This document shows, in pieces, positions 8,755 through 17,721 of a stretch of DNA of 64,000 nucleotides. This DNA comes from Pseudomonas putida (GTDB taxonomy: Bacteria; Pseudomonadota; Gammaproteobacteria; Pseudomonadales; Pseudomonadaceae). How positions within the stretch are numbered: position 1 is the first letter of the stretch; each line of letters starts with the position of its first letter. Location: NCBI RefSeq assembly GCF_028682455.1, contig NZ_JANHLD010000002.1, forward strand, positions 806,001 through 870,000. Reading direction: 5' to 3'. The notes beneath the pieces were generated by a model that was not told where the DNA came from, searched no databases, and saw only the letters and a list, made by a program, of their open reading frames with translations. A program made the translations under genes and the position numbers.

Positions 8755-10491
8755 ATGCCCGAGGTTATCCAGCGCAAGTACTTTGTCGACCTGTTGTTTC
8801 GCCAGTCCTACGCGGTGTTGTTCGCCAACTTCGTCATCCCCTTGCCAGTCGCCTACATCCTGCGCCATGCGCTGCCGTCGACCTGGATCGCTGGCTGGAT
8901 CCTGACGATGTATGCCCTGACGCTGTGCCGGGTCCTGCATGCAAAACGCTACTTCGCCACCACTCGCGCCCTGCCCGCCCGCTGGCACGCCTGGGGTTGG
9001 CAGGCGGCGGTGCTGTCGTGGCTGTCGAGCCTGCTCTGGGGCATGGTCGGCTGGGTCGGCTTCGCCACCGGCGATCCACAATTGCAAGCCTTTACCTGCG
9101 TGGTGCTGACAGGCCTGGTGTGCGGCGCCGTGCCGTCGCTGTCGGCCTTCCCGGCAGCCTATGCCGGCTCGCTGGTGGCCATGCTGGCGCCGGTGACTCT
9201 ACAGTGTCTGTTGCGTTCCGGGGAGACCTACACCACCTATTTGTTCTTTCTCGCCTGCCTGGCCGCAGTCAACCTCTACTACAGCCGAGTGACCTACCGC
9301 ACGCTGTGCGAGACCATCCGCCTGCGCCTTGAAAACGTCGAGCTGGTCGGGCGCCTGGAGCTCGAGCGCGACCGCGCCCAGGCCGCCGACCAGGCCAAGT
9401 CGCGCTTCCTTGCCGCCGCCAGCCACGACCTTCGCCAACCCATCCATGCCCTGAGCCTGTTCGTTGCCGGCCTTGCCGCGCTGGCCGAGCGTGGCGACGT
9501 GGCGGCCAGCAAGGCGCGCGACGTGGCGGCCCGGCTCGGCGCCGTCGTCGGCAACCTGGGTGGGCTGCTCAATGGCCTGCTGGACATTTCGCGCCTGGAC
9601 GCGGGCGTGGTCACGGTCAACCGCGAGGCAGTGTCGGTGCAACGGCTGTTCGCCGACCTTGCCGACGAGTTCGCGCCCACGGCGCTCGCCCGCGGCCTGC
9701 GCTGGCGGGTACGACCCAGTCGGCTATGGCTCGATAGCGATCCGGTGCTGCTCAAGCGAATGCTCGACAACCTGCTGGCCAACGCCTTTCGCTACACCGA
9801 GACAGGCGGCGTGCTGCTCGGCTGTCGCCGTCGCGGCCAGCACCTTGAGATCCAGGTGGTCGACAGCGGCCCGGGTATCGCCGAGGCCTTTCGCGAACAG
9901 ATATTCGATGAGTTCGTGCAGTTGCATAACCCCGAGCGCGACCGCAGCCAGGGGCTCGGCCTGGGGCTGGCGATCGTGCGTCATACCGCCCGGCTGATGG
10001 GCCACGAACTGCACATGGCCTCGGTGCCGGGCCGTGGGTCGCGCTTTTGCATTCGCGTGCCGCTCACCGCACCGGCGACTGCCCGAGGCCCCGTTCAAGC
10101 TGCGGTGCCCGGCGATGCCTTGGGGATTCTGATCGTCGATGACGACAGCACGGTACTCGAAGCCCTGACCCAGTTGCTCCAGGCCTGGGGCCACGGGGTG
10201 TACGCCGGCGTGTCGGTGCAGCAAGCCTGCGCCCGTCACGGCGAAGCGGCAGCAAACGGCCTGGCCCCGGTTCACCTGATGCTCTGCGACTTCCGCTTGC
10301 ACGGCATGACTGGCCTGCAAGCGATCGACCAGGCCCGCCGCTACCTCGACAGCGATGTGCCGGCGATCATCATCACCGCCGACACGTCCAGCGCCTGCCT
10401 CGAGGCCACCGCCGACCGTGAGTTCCGCGTCCTGCAAAAGCCGCTGGATGCGGCGCTGCTGCAGGAAAGCCTCAAGGCATGCCTGGCGTGA
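8755..10491 (+). CDS. Membrane hybrid sensor histidine kinase
   Basis: 578 residues. Residues about 20-175 form five or six transmembrane segments with no periplasmic sensor domain. HisKA follows, with the phospho-acceptor His224 in AASHDLRQP, then HATPase_c (LLANAFRYTETG, DSGPGIAE, GLGLGLAIV) and a C-terminal receiver domain from about residue 458 (ILIVDDDS) with the Asp in LCDFRLHG near 512. The partner is the divergent NarL-type regulator. The membrane-only sensor may detect a lipophilic or membrane-state signal, but that is inference. Confidence 0.87.
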   Translation: MPEVIQRKYFVDLLFRQSYAVLFANFVIPLPVAYILRHALPSTWIAGWILTMYALTLCRVLHAKRYFATTRALPARWHAWGWQAAVLSWLSSLLWGMVGWVGFATGDPQLQAFTCVVLTGLVCGAVPSLSAFPAAYAGSLVAMLAPVTLQCLLRSGETYTTYLFFLACLAAVNLYYSRVTYRTLCETIRLRLENVELVGRLELERDRAQAADQAKSRFLAAASHDLRQPIHALSLFVAGLAALAERGDVAASKARDVAARLGAVVGNLGGLLNGLLDISRLDAGVVTVNREAVSVQRLFADLADEFAPTALARGLRWRVRPSRLWLDSDPVLLKRMLDNLLANAFRYTETGGVLLGCRRRGQHLEIQVVDSGPGIAEAFREQIFDEFVQLHNPERDRSQGLGLGLAIVRHTARLMGHELHMASVPGRGSRFCIRVPLTAPATARGPVQAAVPGDALGILIVDDDSTVLEALTQLLQAWGHGVYAGVSVQQACARHGEAAANGLAPVHLMLCDFRLHGMTGLQAIDQARRYLDSDVPAIIITADTSSACLEATADREFRVLQKPLDAALLQESLKACLA

Positions 10492-10503
10492 TCGCGGCAC
10501 AAC

Positions 10504-10611
10504 TCAGAAGTCGACCGTCGCCGAGAGTTGCAGGGCCCCTGGGTAGCCCGGCGAGATAGCGCCACAAGAGGCCACTCCCGACCAGTACTCGCGGTTGTGG
10601 TAATTGATGAC
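10504..10611 (-). pseudogene. 3' remnant of a TonB-dependent receptor gene
   Basis: Reading leftward from an in-frame stop (TAA at 10612-10614) gives about 35 codons ending in TGA. They spell NYHNREYWSGVASCGAIS followed by a PGYPGALQLSA-type strand and a terminal Phe. This is the typical last strand pair of a siderophore receptor (Y...G....GAPR...S..Y.F, with C-terminal Phe). Nothing of the rest of the barrel is present, because the PepSY gene stops 20 bp further on. It looks like the residue of a receptor gene deleted or replaced next to an intact receptor. Confidence 0.6.
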
Positions 10612-10631
10612 TTATTTCAATGTTGAGTTGC

Positions 10632-12164
10632 TTACGAATCGCCCCGCAAGCGACAAATCGGCCCGCCACCCCGGGCTTTGCGCGGCTCGCCGCTCGAGCG
10701 TCGCAAGCGCCGCCAGCCCAGCACCGCGCCGCTGACGCTGATGAGCAACCCGCCCACGCTGAACACGATGATCAGCGCTTCACGCAACAACGGCCGCTCC
10801 AGCAACACCGGCCAGTCCCAGCTGTGCAGCAGGTTGAACAACCAGCGATAGACCCGCATGCGCTGGTCGAGTTGCTCGATCACCTCGCCGCTGTAGGGGT
10901 CGATATGCACCCAGGTACTTGCGGGGTCGTCAAAACGTACCCTGAGCATGGGCAACGGTCTACTCATATGGCCATACAGACTCTGTTCGGCCCGGGGGAA
11001 GTAGTAGAAGTCGTAGCCGGTCAGCCAGGTGAAGTTCGCGTGCGCATCCGCCTGCATGGCCAGGGCGGCGTGTTCAAGGAGCGTGCCCGCCACCTGCAGG
11101 GAAGGCTCGGCCATGCCGGCTGCCGGCAGCACCCGGCGGATGCCGTTGCGCTCATGAGCCACCAGGTACGCCACCCCTGCGGTGATCCTCCAGTCCAGTT
11201 CACGGGGCGCGAAGCCGGCCTGCTCGAAGCGCGCCAGGGCTTGCCCGGCCGACAGGGCAAACGCCTCGGGCCGCAACTCGGCGCCCTGGTAGGCGGCATG
11301 GGACAGCGTCGACTGGCTGGCGAACAGCTGCCAGGGCCGCATGGAGACCAGGCCGCTGAAGATCCAGGCGATCAGCACAAAGCCGAAAAGCAAGCCGCCG
11401 ATATGGTGCCAACGGGCAAAACCGCCAGGATACGGCGAGCGCGAGCCACTGCGATAGGGCTTGGCGAAGCGCCAGCGCATCAGGCCGATCACCTGGCCCA
11501 GAATGGCGGCCAGCGTGCCGGCCAGCGACAGGTAGATGACCACATCCGCCGCCCAGTGATCGAACACGCCGCCGCGCAGCGGATACAGCCAGTGCAGCCA
11601 GGCGCCGAGCCAGTTCCAGCGGCGCTCCTGCACCGTCACATCGCGGACCACGCGGCCGTTGTGCTGCGAGATGTACAAGCGTCGCCGCTCGGCATCCGCT
11701 ACCTGCACCACATGAAACGGTCGCTCGGTGTCCAGCGCCCGGGAGTGGCTCCACGCGTCTTGCTGTACCAACCCCAGGTACTGCACCGCTGCGCCGTTGG
11801 CGAATGCCTTGCCAGCGGCCAGGGCATCGGCTTCGTCCAGTGCGGCGATGCGCTGGCCATTGCGGGCATCGATGGCCACGTGGGGCTTGCCCGGATAACC
11901 CAGCAGGTAGTGCGGCGCACCGGCGATGCTGGTCAGCTTCACGCTCTGCGGCGCAGCGTGCTCGCCGCTGGCCGCAAGCGCCGTCTCCAGCCCCACGCAA
12001 CACGACTTCGCCGGCAATGGCGGCAACGGTGCAAGCCGCTCGGCGGGCGTCAACTTGGGATAGCCGACATACAGCATCACCACGCCCGAGACGAACCACA
12101 GGGCCATGAACAGGCACAGGACGATCCCCAGCCAGCGGTGCCAGAGGTACAGGTAGCGTTTCAC
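10632..12164 (-). CDS. PepSY-domain inner-membrane protein (siderophore-uptake associated)
   Basis: 510 residues with the PepSY_TM pattern. An N-terminal membrane anchor with HRWLGIVLCLF leads the chain, three further membrane helices include WHHIGGLLFGF, and PepSY repeats lie between them. The C-terminus is basic. Proteins of this kind (PiuB/FoxB/FpvG types) sit next to TonB-receptor genes and help reduce or release iron from siderophores at the inner membrane. The gene starts 11 bp after the receptor stop, so the two are one operon. Confidence 0.82.
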   Translation of the reverse strand: MKRYLYLWHRWLGIVLCLFMALWFVSGVVMLYVGYPKLTPAERLAPLPPLPAKSCCVGLETALAASGEHAAPQSVKLTSIAGAPHYLLGYPGKPHVAIDARNGQRIAALDEADALAAGKAFANGAAVQYLGLVQQDAWSHSRALDTERPFHVVQVADAERRRLYISQHNGRVVRDVTVQERRWNWLGAWLHWLYPLRGGVFDHWAADVVIYLSLAGTLAAILGQVIGLMRWRFAKPYRSGSRSPYPGGFARWHHIGGLLFGFVLIAWIFSGLVSMRPWQLFASQSTLSHAAYQGAELRPEAFALSAGQALARFEQAGFAPRELDWRITAGVAYLVAHERNGIRRVLPAAGMAEPSLQVAGTLLEHAALAMQADAHANFTWLTGYDFYYFPRAEQSLYGHMSRPLPMLRVRFDDPASTWVHIDPYSGEVIEQLDQRMRVYRWLFNLLHSWDWPVLLERPLLREALIIVFSVGGLLISVSGAVLGWRRLRRSSGEPRKARGGGPICRLRGDS

Positions 12165-12175
12165 TGCAATGCGCC

Positions 12176-14341
12176 TTAGAACCGGGTATCCACTGCAAGC
12201 TCGAAGGTGCGCGGGGCGCCCTGATAGAACATTGCGCCGTAGGCCTGCCTGGCGTAAATCTCATCCGTCAGGTTGCGTACCCGGGCGGTGATCGCGGTGT
12301 GGCGGTCGACCTTGAAGCGAGCGAAGGCGCCATACAGCGTGTAGGCCGGCGCCTTCAGACTGTTGGCCGTGTTGGCGTACACCGTGTCGACATAGCGTGT
12401 ATCCAGGCCCACCTGCCATGCCGGGTCGAGGTCATAGGTCATCCACAGGTTGGCGACCTGGTCGGGCACGTTGGTCGGCGTATTGCCCCGGCGCGATACC
12501 GGCTGGCCGGCGACGATTTCGATGAAGTCGTCGTACCGGGCATCGACATAGGCGTAGTTGCCTTCGAGCGCCAGCACCGGCGTGACGTTCAGCCGGCCGG
12601 CCAGTTCGAGGCCCCTGGAGGTTTGTCGGCCCGCTTGCAGGGTGCTGTTCGGATTGTCGGGGTCGGCGACCGAGAAGTCCTTGCGCACGATCTGGTAGGC
12701 GGCCAGGGTGGCGGCGCCCCGGCCGTCGAGAAAGTCGAACTTGGCGCCGATTTCAAACTGCTCGCCCGTGCTCAGCCGGGCATGTTGCAGGCTGGATGCC
12801 GTCGCTGTCGCCAGGGAGCCCGCGGGCGGGTCGGCCGCCGTGCTGTACTGCACGTACAGGTTGGCCGCGGGGGTCAATTCGTAGACCAGGCCGAGACGGC
12901 CGGTGAGCGGCTGCCAGGTCTCCTTGAAGTAGGCCGGGTTGCTCGGCGTGACCGTGCCGTAGTGGGTCACCTCCAGGCTCAGGTGGTCATAGCGCAAACC
13001 ACTGAGCAGCGAGAGTCGCTCGGTCAGCTCGAGACGGTTTTCAAGAAACCCTGCCCAGGTGGTGACCTCGTTCTTGCGCCCCTTGTGCAGCCCGCGGTTG
13101 ACCCCGGGGATCTCGCCGAACTCGCCGGGATCGAAGTGATCCGGGTCCTGGGTGTCGTACGGCAGGTCGGCAAACGCGCTGCCGGGGTACAGCCGCTGCT
13201 GGTTGAACGAAAAATCGAGGCCCCCCGTCCACTGGCTGTGCAACCCGAACAGGCTGTTGTCGTGGCGCACTTCGAAGCGGTTGCCGTTGACCTGCTGATC
13301 ATGCCGTTGCAGGAACGCCGAGTAACGGCTCAGTTGGCTGTTGTCGGCGTTGTAGCGGTAGTTCTCGATATTGCGATAGTCCCGCTGGCCTGCGTACTGA
13401 TACAGGGTGTTGTGCAGGCTGGTGGCGTCATCGAGCTGGTAGTCGATGATCGAGCGCAGCCAGTGCACGCGCTGCTCGTAGCGGCCGTCGGCAACGTTGT
13501 AGTTGTCGAAGCGCCGGCGCTTGTCGATTTTCATCGTGCCGCCGACCGGGTTGAGGATCGGCGAACCCCAGTAGGGGCTGTGTTCTTGCTCTTCGAGGTA
13601 CTCCAGCGCCAGGGTGTGGCTGAGCCGGGGCGTCAGGTCGCTGAGCAGGGAAAACGCGGTGCTGGTCGCCTCCCGCCGGTTGCGGTCCATGTAACCGTTG
13701 CTGGCGGTGCGACTGATATCCAGGCGTGCAAAGTGACGCGGGTCGGGGCCATCGCCCAGGGCATGGTTGACCCCCAGCGCGACCTCCGAGGTGTCATGGC
13801 TGGCGTAGCGCAGGCGGGCTTGCACCGCCTGTTCCTCGCGGCTCGCCAACTTCGTGATGTAGTTGATCGAACCGCCCACGGCACCGGCACCATAGAGAAA
13901 GGTCGACGGCCCGCCAATCAGTTCGACGCGGTCATAGATCCACGCGTCCACGGGGCGCGCCGCCGCGGTGTAGCTCATGCCGATGCCGTTGTACAACTGG
14001 GTGATCTGTCCGGCGCTGAAGCCACGGTAAGACACAAAGCCGCCAAGGCCGGGGTTGGCCGAGGCGTTGACGCCGGTCAGGGTGTTGACGACGTCCTGGG
14101 TGTCCTCGGCGCCCCGCGCCTCGATGATCGCGCGGTCGGCAACGCTGACCGAGGCAGGCGTCTGGCGGGCCGTGAGCCCCAGGCGCGAGCCCGTCTGGAT
14201 CGCCTCGTCGAGCACGATGCCGGTCAGCGGCGCCTCGGCTGCGGTGATGCGGGTGGCAGGCAACTGGAACAGGTCGTGTTCGGCCCAGGCCGGACTTGAG
14301 GCACCGATCATCAGTGCCAGTGTAGTAAATTTATTTTTCAT
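12176..14341 (-). CDS. TonB-dependent siderophore receptor
   Basis: 721 residues with a signal peptide (cleavage near AWA-EHD), a plug domain and a 22-stranded barrel ending in Phe. Plug landmarks are DVVNTLTGVNA, SYRGFSAGQ and RVELIGGPSTFLYGAGAVGGSINYITK-type sequence. There is no N-terminal signalling extension, so it is not a FecA/FpvA-type transducer and should not drive its own sigma factor. The partner is the PepSY gene just downstream. The ligand is unknown; the neighbouring NRPS product is one possibility but other genes intervene. Confidence 0.88.
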   Translation of the reverse strand: MKNKFTTLALMIGASSPAWAEHDLFQLPATRITAAEAPLTGIVLDEAIQTGSRLGLTARQTPASVSVADRAIIEARGAEDTQDVVNTLTGVNASANPGLGGFVSYRGFSAGQITQLYNGIGMSYTAAARPVDAWIYDRVELIGGPSTFLYGAGAVGGSINYITKLASREEQAVQARLRYASHDTSEVALGVNHALGDGPDPRHFARLDISRTASNGYMDRNRREATSTAFSLLSDLTPRLSHTLALEYLEEQEHSPYWGSPILNPVGGTMKIDKRRRFDNYNVADGRYEQRVHWLRSIIDYQLDDATSLHNTLYQYAGQRDYRNIENYRYNADNSQLSRYSAFLQRHDQQVNGNRFEVRHDNSLFGLHSQWTGGLDFSFNQQRLYPGSAFADLPYDTQDPDHFDPGEFGEIPGVNRGLHKGRKNEVTTWAGFLENRLELTERLSLLSGLRYDHLSLEVTHYGTVTPSNPAYFKETWQPLTGRLGLVYELTPAANLYVQYSTAADPPAGSLATATASSLQHARLSTGEQFEIGAKFDFLDGRGAATLAAYQIVRKDFSVADPDNPNSTLQAGRQTSRGLELAGRLNVTPVLALEGNYAYVDARYDDFIEIVAGQPVSRRGNTPTNVPDQVANLWMTYDLDPAWQVGLDTRYVDTVYANTANSLKAPAYTLYGAFARFKVDRHTAITARVRNLTDEIYARQAYGAMFYQGAPRTFELAVDTRF

Positions 14342-14441
14342 TACAATTAGTTACGCAAGAATGTAAAGGTTAAACCTGAACATTGCGATCACGACGAGGT
14401 ACGCGTGCAATGCCAGGCTGATAAGGAGCTTCCTGCGTCGT

Positions 14442-17400
14442 TCAACACTTCATGCGGCCCATCCCCGGCCAGGTAATCGGTGCGTGCGAGCGGTCGGTGC
14501 GTACCTGCAGGAGCACCTCATTGCCCTCGAACGCCAGCACAATGTGATGGACCTGCGGATGTTGCGTGGGTACCCGCTGCGCCTGGTCCACCCACTTGAA
14601 CCAGGCCCACGGGCCTTCGACCTTGTGCACAAGGGTGCGACCATCGAGCAGGGTCACCTCGGCGCGAATGCCGGGGCCGAACACCTTGCCGGGCCATTGG
14701 TACACAGCCGGCACACGGGGCCCATGCCGGTAGTCCAGGCGGGTGCCGCCCAGTTCAAGGGCCAGATGCCCGATGTTCTCGCTCATGGTCAGCGCAGTGA
14801 CTTCAAAGTCGATGCGGGCCTGGTTCTGGCCGCGGCGAAAAAAGGCCTTGCGCACCTGTGCGGCCGCCTCGAAAAAGCCCGGTTCCGGGTGCTCCGGCCC
14901 AAGCGCCAGTGCCGGGTCCGCCAGGCGCCAGGGGCTCGACGTGGTGTCCACCTGGCCAGCCAGGTGATGCTCGAAGTAGCGGTTGAAGACGCCATCGTCG
15001 GCAAACAGGTTGTTGAAGTCCTCAAGGGTCACGTCTACCGATGCATCCCGCACGAAGGGGTAGCGCCCCTCCAGCGCCTGGGTGCACAACGGTTGCCCTT
15101 CGGCCAGCCAACTGGCTTGCAATGACTGCGTCCGGCGTTGCTGCAGCCAGTACTCACTGGCCTCCGCGATGTCCAGCAGCAGCGGCTGCAACTGGCCGGG
15201 CACCTGTTCGATTGCATCGTTCAACCGCTGCAGCGCATCGTTGGCGGGCAGCGGTGTATTGAGCATCAGCGCTTGCTGGCTGGCCTGGATGAACTGGCCG
15301 GCGTCCTTGAGTGCTCCTTGCAGAGGCTGCGATGGCGCCGGTCCCCCCTCAGGCGCGGCGGCCCATTGGTGCAGCGCCTGGAAGTACTCGGTGACCGGGT
15401 GCAAGCCGGGGCTGTCAGCCACATCGCCCTGGCCGAGGCCCGCCAGACGCAGGCCTTGGCGCTGAGCCAGGCTCATCCAGCCGGCAGCGTCCTCGGGGTA
15501 GTCGAGCGTGGTTTGCCGGCTGGCGGCACGCAGCAGTGCGAGGAACGGCGAGTCGGGCCTGGCCAATTGCTGAAAATGGCGCGGCAGATCCTGGGCATGT
15601 TCCAGGCCTGCCACTTGCAGGTCGTCGAAAAACGACTGCCAGCTGTCAATGTAGCCACGGTGGTATCGCGCAAGTACCTCATCCCTGACGGGCCCTGTCT
15701 CCAGCGCTGTTGCCAGCCCCATCAGGCGGTGCTCCCGAGCCAGTTCGGCGATCACGAACGGCTCGAGCTTGTGGTGCAGCAGCTGGTAGCCTGCGGGGCT
15801 GAATACACCGGGAACACCGGCGGTCGGCGCCTCGCCGCTGCGCCGGGTAAACCACAGCAGGCCTTCGCTGCCGGCGCCCGAGACGATACTGAACGCCGGC
15901 AGCGGGTCCGTGGCCAGGTGCGCCAGCAACCTGTCGTACAGGCGCTGGGCCAGGGGCTGCGAAGCCAGCTGCGCGCGCACCTTGTCGATCAACACGCTGT
16001 CCAGGGCCACAGGCTGTGCCTCGGCCAGCAGCGGGCGCAGTCGCTGCAGATGCCCGTCCAGCCGCTGTCGTTGAGGCCCGCTCGATACACCTTCATGCAA
16101 ATCGGCGTACCAGTCGGCCAGTGCCTGCGCGTCGAAGGGCGCTTTGCCGCCCAGCATCAGATAGAGCCCCAGGCGATGGGCCAACACCTGCTCGTCGATG
16201 TCGGCTGCACGGCGCAGGCTCGCCTCTGCAGCCTGCACCAGTTCAGGCAGCCAATGCCCTTGCAGGGCCTGGGTGTAGCGCTCGGCCGCCTCGACCTGCA
16301 GCTGTTCGCCGGCAGGCAGCCAGCGCTGCTGCAACGCCAGGCGCTCGACCTCGGCCAGCAGGTCGAGACGCCGCAAGGTGCCGTGCCCGTGGCTCGAATC
16401 GGCGGGGGTTGCCGCGCGCTCGAGCAGGGCAAGCTGAGCGTCCAGTTGCTCGAAGCCACGCAGTTGCCCGCGGTGCTCGGCGACCAGCGCCACGCACGCC
16501 GCCAGCGCAACCAACCAGGCCAGCTGGAAGGCCTGCGCTCGACACCAGGACAAGCCGCGACGTAGCGGTGCACGCAAAGGCCCCTGCCGTCGACAGGCCT
16601 GCAACGCCCGCATCAGGGCCGGCGATGACACGCCATCGGTCGAGGGCTGCACAGTGAAGCGAATGGATTGCACGCCAACCTGCGCTACTCCGCGCTCCTG
16701 GGCAAAGGCCGCTTGAAGAAAGCCCTGCAGGGTCACCCCGAAGCCATGCCACATCGGCGCGAAACCGTACAACCGGGAGCGCACCTGGACATCAGGCTCC
16801 AGTTGCAGGCGTTCGAGCAGCGCAGCGTCATCGCAGGCGACCAACCCGTCCATGCGTTGCACCAGTGCGGCCAGTGCGCGCCGATTGCCGGATGCCGGTG
16901 CACACCCGACGATCAGCTCACGCTGCAGGGCAGACAATGCCGTGGTGTACCCGGGCAACTGCTCGCAGCCGGTGACCACCACCTGCACCGGCAACCCATT
17001 GCCAAATCGTTGGGCCAGCTCTTCGAAACGCCGGCACAGGGTCATCGCCAAAGTTTCCCGTGCCGGCGCTTTCATTCGCAGCAGCTGCCTGGCGTCCAGC
17101 ACCAGTGCCACGCCGCGCAGCGGGCGGGCGTGACGGTTTTTTGCCCGAATGCCATCGAGCAGTGCCCGCCACAACCGCGCATCCTCGCCCTGGGACTGCA
17201 GCGCAAGCCTGGCGCTGGCATCGAACACGGCAATGCCTTCGAGCGTCAGGTAGTGCACGTCATACGCGTCGGCCGGGCCCAGGCCCAGTAACTGGCGCTT
17301 GTTCACCGCGTAAGGGCCGATCAGCAAAAACGTCGGCAGCCGGCGTGGCGCGTGCCTGGCATGCGCGCACAACTGTTCGTGTACCGCGAGCTCGCGGGCC

Positions 17401-17681
17401 GAGGGCGGCGACGCTGGCGCAGTGGCGTCCTGCGCCTCGGTTGCCCGCTGTTCCAGGCGCTGGCGCAACGCTGCCGCGCGGGCGCGCAGCCAGCGGCGCA
17501 CCATCAGCACCCCGAACAACGCCAGCCCGCCACCCAGCACACCACGCGACGTGATACTGGCCAACGGGTGGTAGCCATCGACTGCCAGGCGCGGACCATG
17601 CCCGGCGATCAGGTAGACCATCACTGCCAGGAGCAGCAACAACAACGTACGCAGCAGCAATTTCAGGGCGCGTGGGCGCAT
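14442..17681 (-). CDS. tssM: T6SS membrane-complex protein TssM (IcmF)
   Basis: 1079 residues. N-terminal membrane helices (LLLLLLAVMVYLIAG) are followed by a cytoplasmic GTPase-like part, another membrane helix near residue 390 (AFQLAWLVALAACVALV) and a long periplasmic region ending in the IcmF C-terminal domain (WPGKVFGPG, LVHKVEGPWAWFKW). The P-loop equivalent reads LIGPYAVNKRQLL, so the usual GKS/T is missing and nucleotide binding is doubtful. It is the last gene of the leftward T6SS operon, after tssL. Confidence 0.92.
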   Translation of the reverse strand: MRPRALKLLLRTLLLLLLAVMVYLIAGHGPRLAVDGYHPLASITSRGVLGGGLALFGVLMVRRWLRARAAALRQRLEQRATEAQDATAPASPPSARELAVHEQLCAHARHAPRRLPTFLLIGPYAVNKRQLLGLGPADAYDVHYLTLEGIAVFDASARLALQSQGEDARLWRALLDGIRAKNRHARPLRGVALVLDARQLLRMKAPARETLAMTLCRRFEELAQRFGNGLPVQVVVTGCEQLPGYTTALSALQRELIVGCAPASGNRRALAALVQRMDGLVACDDAALLERLQLEPDVQVRSRLYGFAPMWHGFGVTLQGFLQAAFAQERGVAQVGVQSIRFTVQPSTDGVSSPALMRALQACRRQGPLRAPLRRGLSWCRAQAFQLAWLVALAACVALVAEHRGQLRGFEQLDAQLALLERAATPADSSHGHGTLRRLDLLAEVERLALQQRWLPAGEQLQVEAAERYTQALQGHWLPELVQAAEASLRRAADIDEQVLAHRLGLYLMLGGKAPFDAQALADWYADLHEGVSSGPQRQRLDGHLQRLRPLLAEAQPVALDSVLIDKVRAQLASQPLAQRLYDRLLAHLATDPLPAFSIVSGAGSEGLLWFTRRSGEAPTAGVPGVFSPAGYQLLHHKLEPFVIAELAREHRLMGLATALETGPVRDEVLARYHRGYIDSWQSFFDDLQVAGLEHAQDLPRHFQQLARPDSPFLALLRAASRQTTLDYPEDAAGWMSLAQRQGLRLAGLGQGDVADSPGLHPVTEYFQALHQWAAAPEGGPAPSQPLQGALKDAGQFIQASQQALMLNTPLPANDALQRLNDAIEQVPGQLQPLLLDIAEASEYWLQQRRTQSLQASWLAEGQPLCTQALEGRYPFVRDASVDVTLEDFNNLFADDGVFNRYFEHHLAGQVDTTSSPWRLADPALALGPEHPEPGFFEAAAQVRKAFFRRGQNQARIDFEVTALTMSENIGHLALELGGTRLDYRHGPRVPAVYQWPGKVFGPGIRAEVTLLDGRTLVHKVEGPWAWFKWVDQAQRVPTQHPQVHHIVLAFEGNEVLLQVRTDRSHAPITWPGMGRMKC

Positions 17682-17721
17682 GGCAACATCCGCATTCAGG
17701 GGGATACGTGGATCAGGACCG

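Noticed and set aside
12299..14299. 666-codon + strand frame opposite the TonB receptor
   Set aside because: Antisense shadow of a well-supported receptor gene; no recognisable domain.
12176..14341. Signalling (STN) domain on the TonB receptor
   Set aside because: The plug begins soon after the signal peptide; there is no room for an 80-residue STN domain.
14342..14441. Fur box before the TonB receptor gene
   Set aside because: The AT-rich stretch (TTTTTCATTACAATTAG) resembles Fur DNA only weakly; not enough to call.
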